Shown: positions 6,231 through 6,339 of the stretch, piece after piece
Layout of the letters: the number at the start of each line of letters is the position of its first letter
How positions within the stretch are numbered: position 1 is the stretch's first letter
Assembly (NCBI GenBank): GCA_046714215.1
Contig: JBKKBM010000126.1
Location: 1 to 6,339 of the forward strand
Direction of reading: 5' to 3'
Source: DATLCI01 sp046714215
GTDB taxonomy: Bacteria > Acidobacteriota > Terriglobia > Terriglobales > Acidobacteriaceae
Length of the DNA stretch: 6,339 nt
The notes under the pieces: generated by a model
The model's database searches: none
What the model saw: only the letters and a program-made list of their open reading frames with translations
Told to the model about the DNA's origin: nothing
Translations under genes and position numbers: made by a program

Positions 6231-6338
6231 TCAACGCCCCAAAAACCTCTCCAGCGCTTCCACATCTCGCGCCGCCAGCTCGGCATAGCGCTTGGCCCGG
6301 ACGGCGTCATTACTGCCAATGGCATTTTGCGCCTTCGA
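6231..6338 (-). CDS. C-terminal end of an unidentified protein (runs in from the right edge)
   Basis: The minus frame from 6338 encodes SKAQNAIGSNDAVRAKRYAE followed by LAARDVEALERFLGR, and ends in TGA at 6233-6231. The 35 residues look like genuine protein: Ala-rich, charged and amphipathic, with a turn at GSND between two helices, as in TPR-like or DUF4398-like helical repeats. The family cannot be settled from this fragment. Coding status rests on residue character and on the abrupt change to repeat DNA right after the stop. It is followed by a GC hairpin and is 265 bp upstream of the cyclase start, on the same strand. Confidence 0.6.
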   Translation of the reverse strand, partial: SKAQNAIGSNDAVRAKRYAELAARDVEALERFLGR

Positions 6339-6339
6339 C

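Noticed and set aside
5995..6234. 79-codon minus-strand frame in the gap upstream of the cyclase
   Set aside because: It is built entirely from the palindromes, the CTTCGTG repeat and the hexanucleotide tract (its tail reads QEQEQEQEQ), so it is a reading frame over noncoding repeats.

Overview
The window is GC-rich DNA (about 60% by eye) in which every gene I can support lies on the minus strand, so transcription runs from the high-coordinate end to the low. The protein types (a 928-residue PEP carboxylase, a class III cyclase fused to FHA domains, and a DUF58 membrane protein with a longer than usual hydrophobic N-terminus) and the style of the intergenic short repeats resemble soil Acidobacteriota (Koribacter/Terriglobia-like). 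That assignment is from memory of such genomes, not from a search.

Layout in transcription order. (1) 6338-6231: the last 35 codons of an unidentified helical protein entering from the right edge. (2) 6230-5966: a 265-bp gap packed with repeats: two hairpin palindromes, a CTTCGTG-type imperfect repeat and a (TTGCTC)4 hexanucleotide tract. (3) 5965-4676: an adenylate/guanylate cyclase with a complete class III catalytic residue set followed by two FHA domains, the first apparently degenerate. (4) 4675-4298: a gap of about 378 bp whose cyclase-proximal half holds more short-period repeats (CTCCGTG every 8 bp, TGCG every 10 bp, a 12-bp direct repeat flush against the cyclase stop) and whose ppc-proximal half is AT-rich and then featureless. 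(5) 4297-1511: an intact phosphoenolpyruvate carboxylase gene (ppc). (6) 1451-594: an alpha/beta hydrolase with an intact catalytic triad, starting at GTG about 59 bp after ppc. (7) 597-1: the N-terminal 199 codons of a DUF58-family membrane protein, whose ATG overlaps the hydrolase stop codon (ATGA) and which runs off the left edge.

The hydrolase and DUF58 genes are almost certainly co-transcribed and translationally coupled. ppc may read into them, because only a weak hairpin separates them. The cyclase looks like a separate unit bracketed on both sides by repeat-rich spacers. ppc supplies oxaloacetate from PEP and bicarbonate; the cyclase would make cAMP as part of a phosphothreonine-linked signalling protein. 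A functional link between the two is only a conjecture from adjacency.

I found no CRISPR array, tRNA, rRNA, transposase or clear novel multi-gene system. The most unusual material is the mosaic of short repeats on both sides of the cyclase gene.
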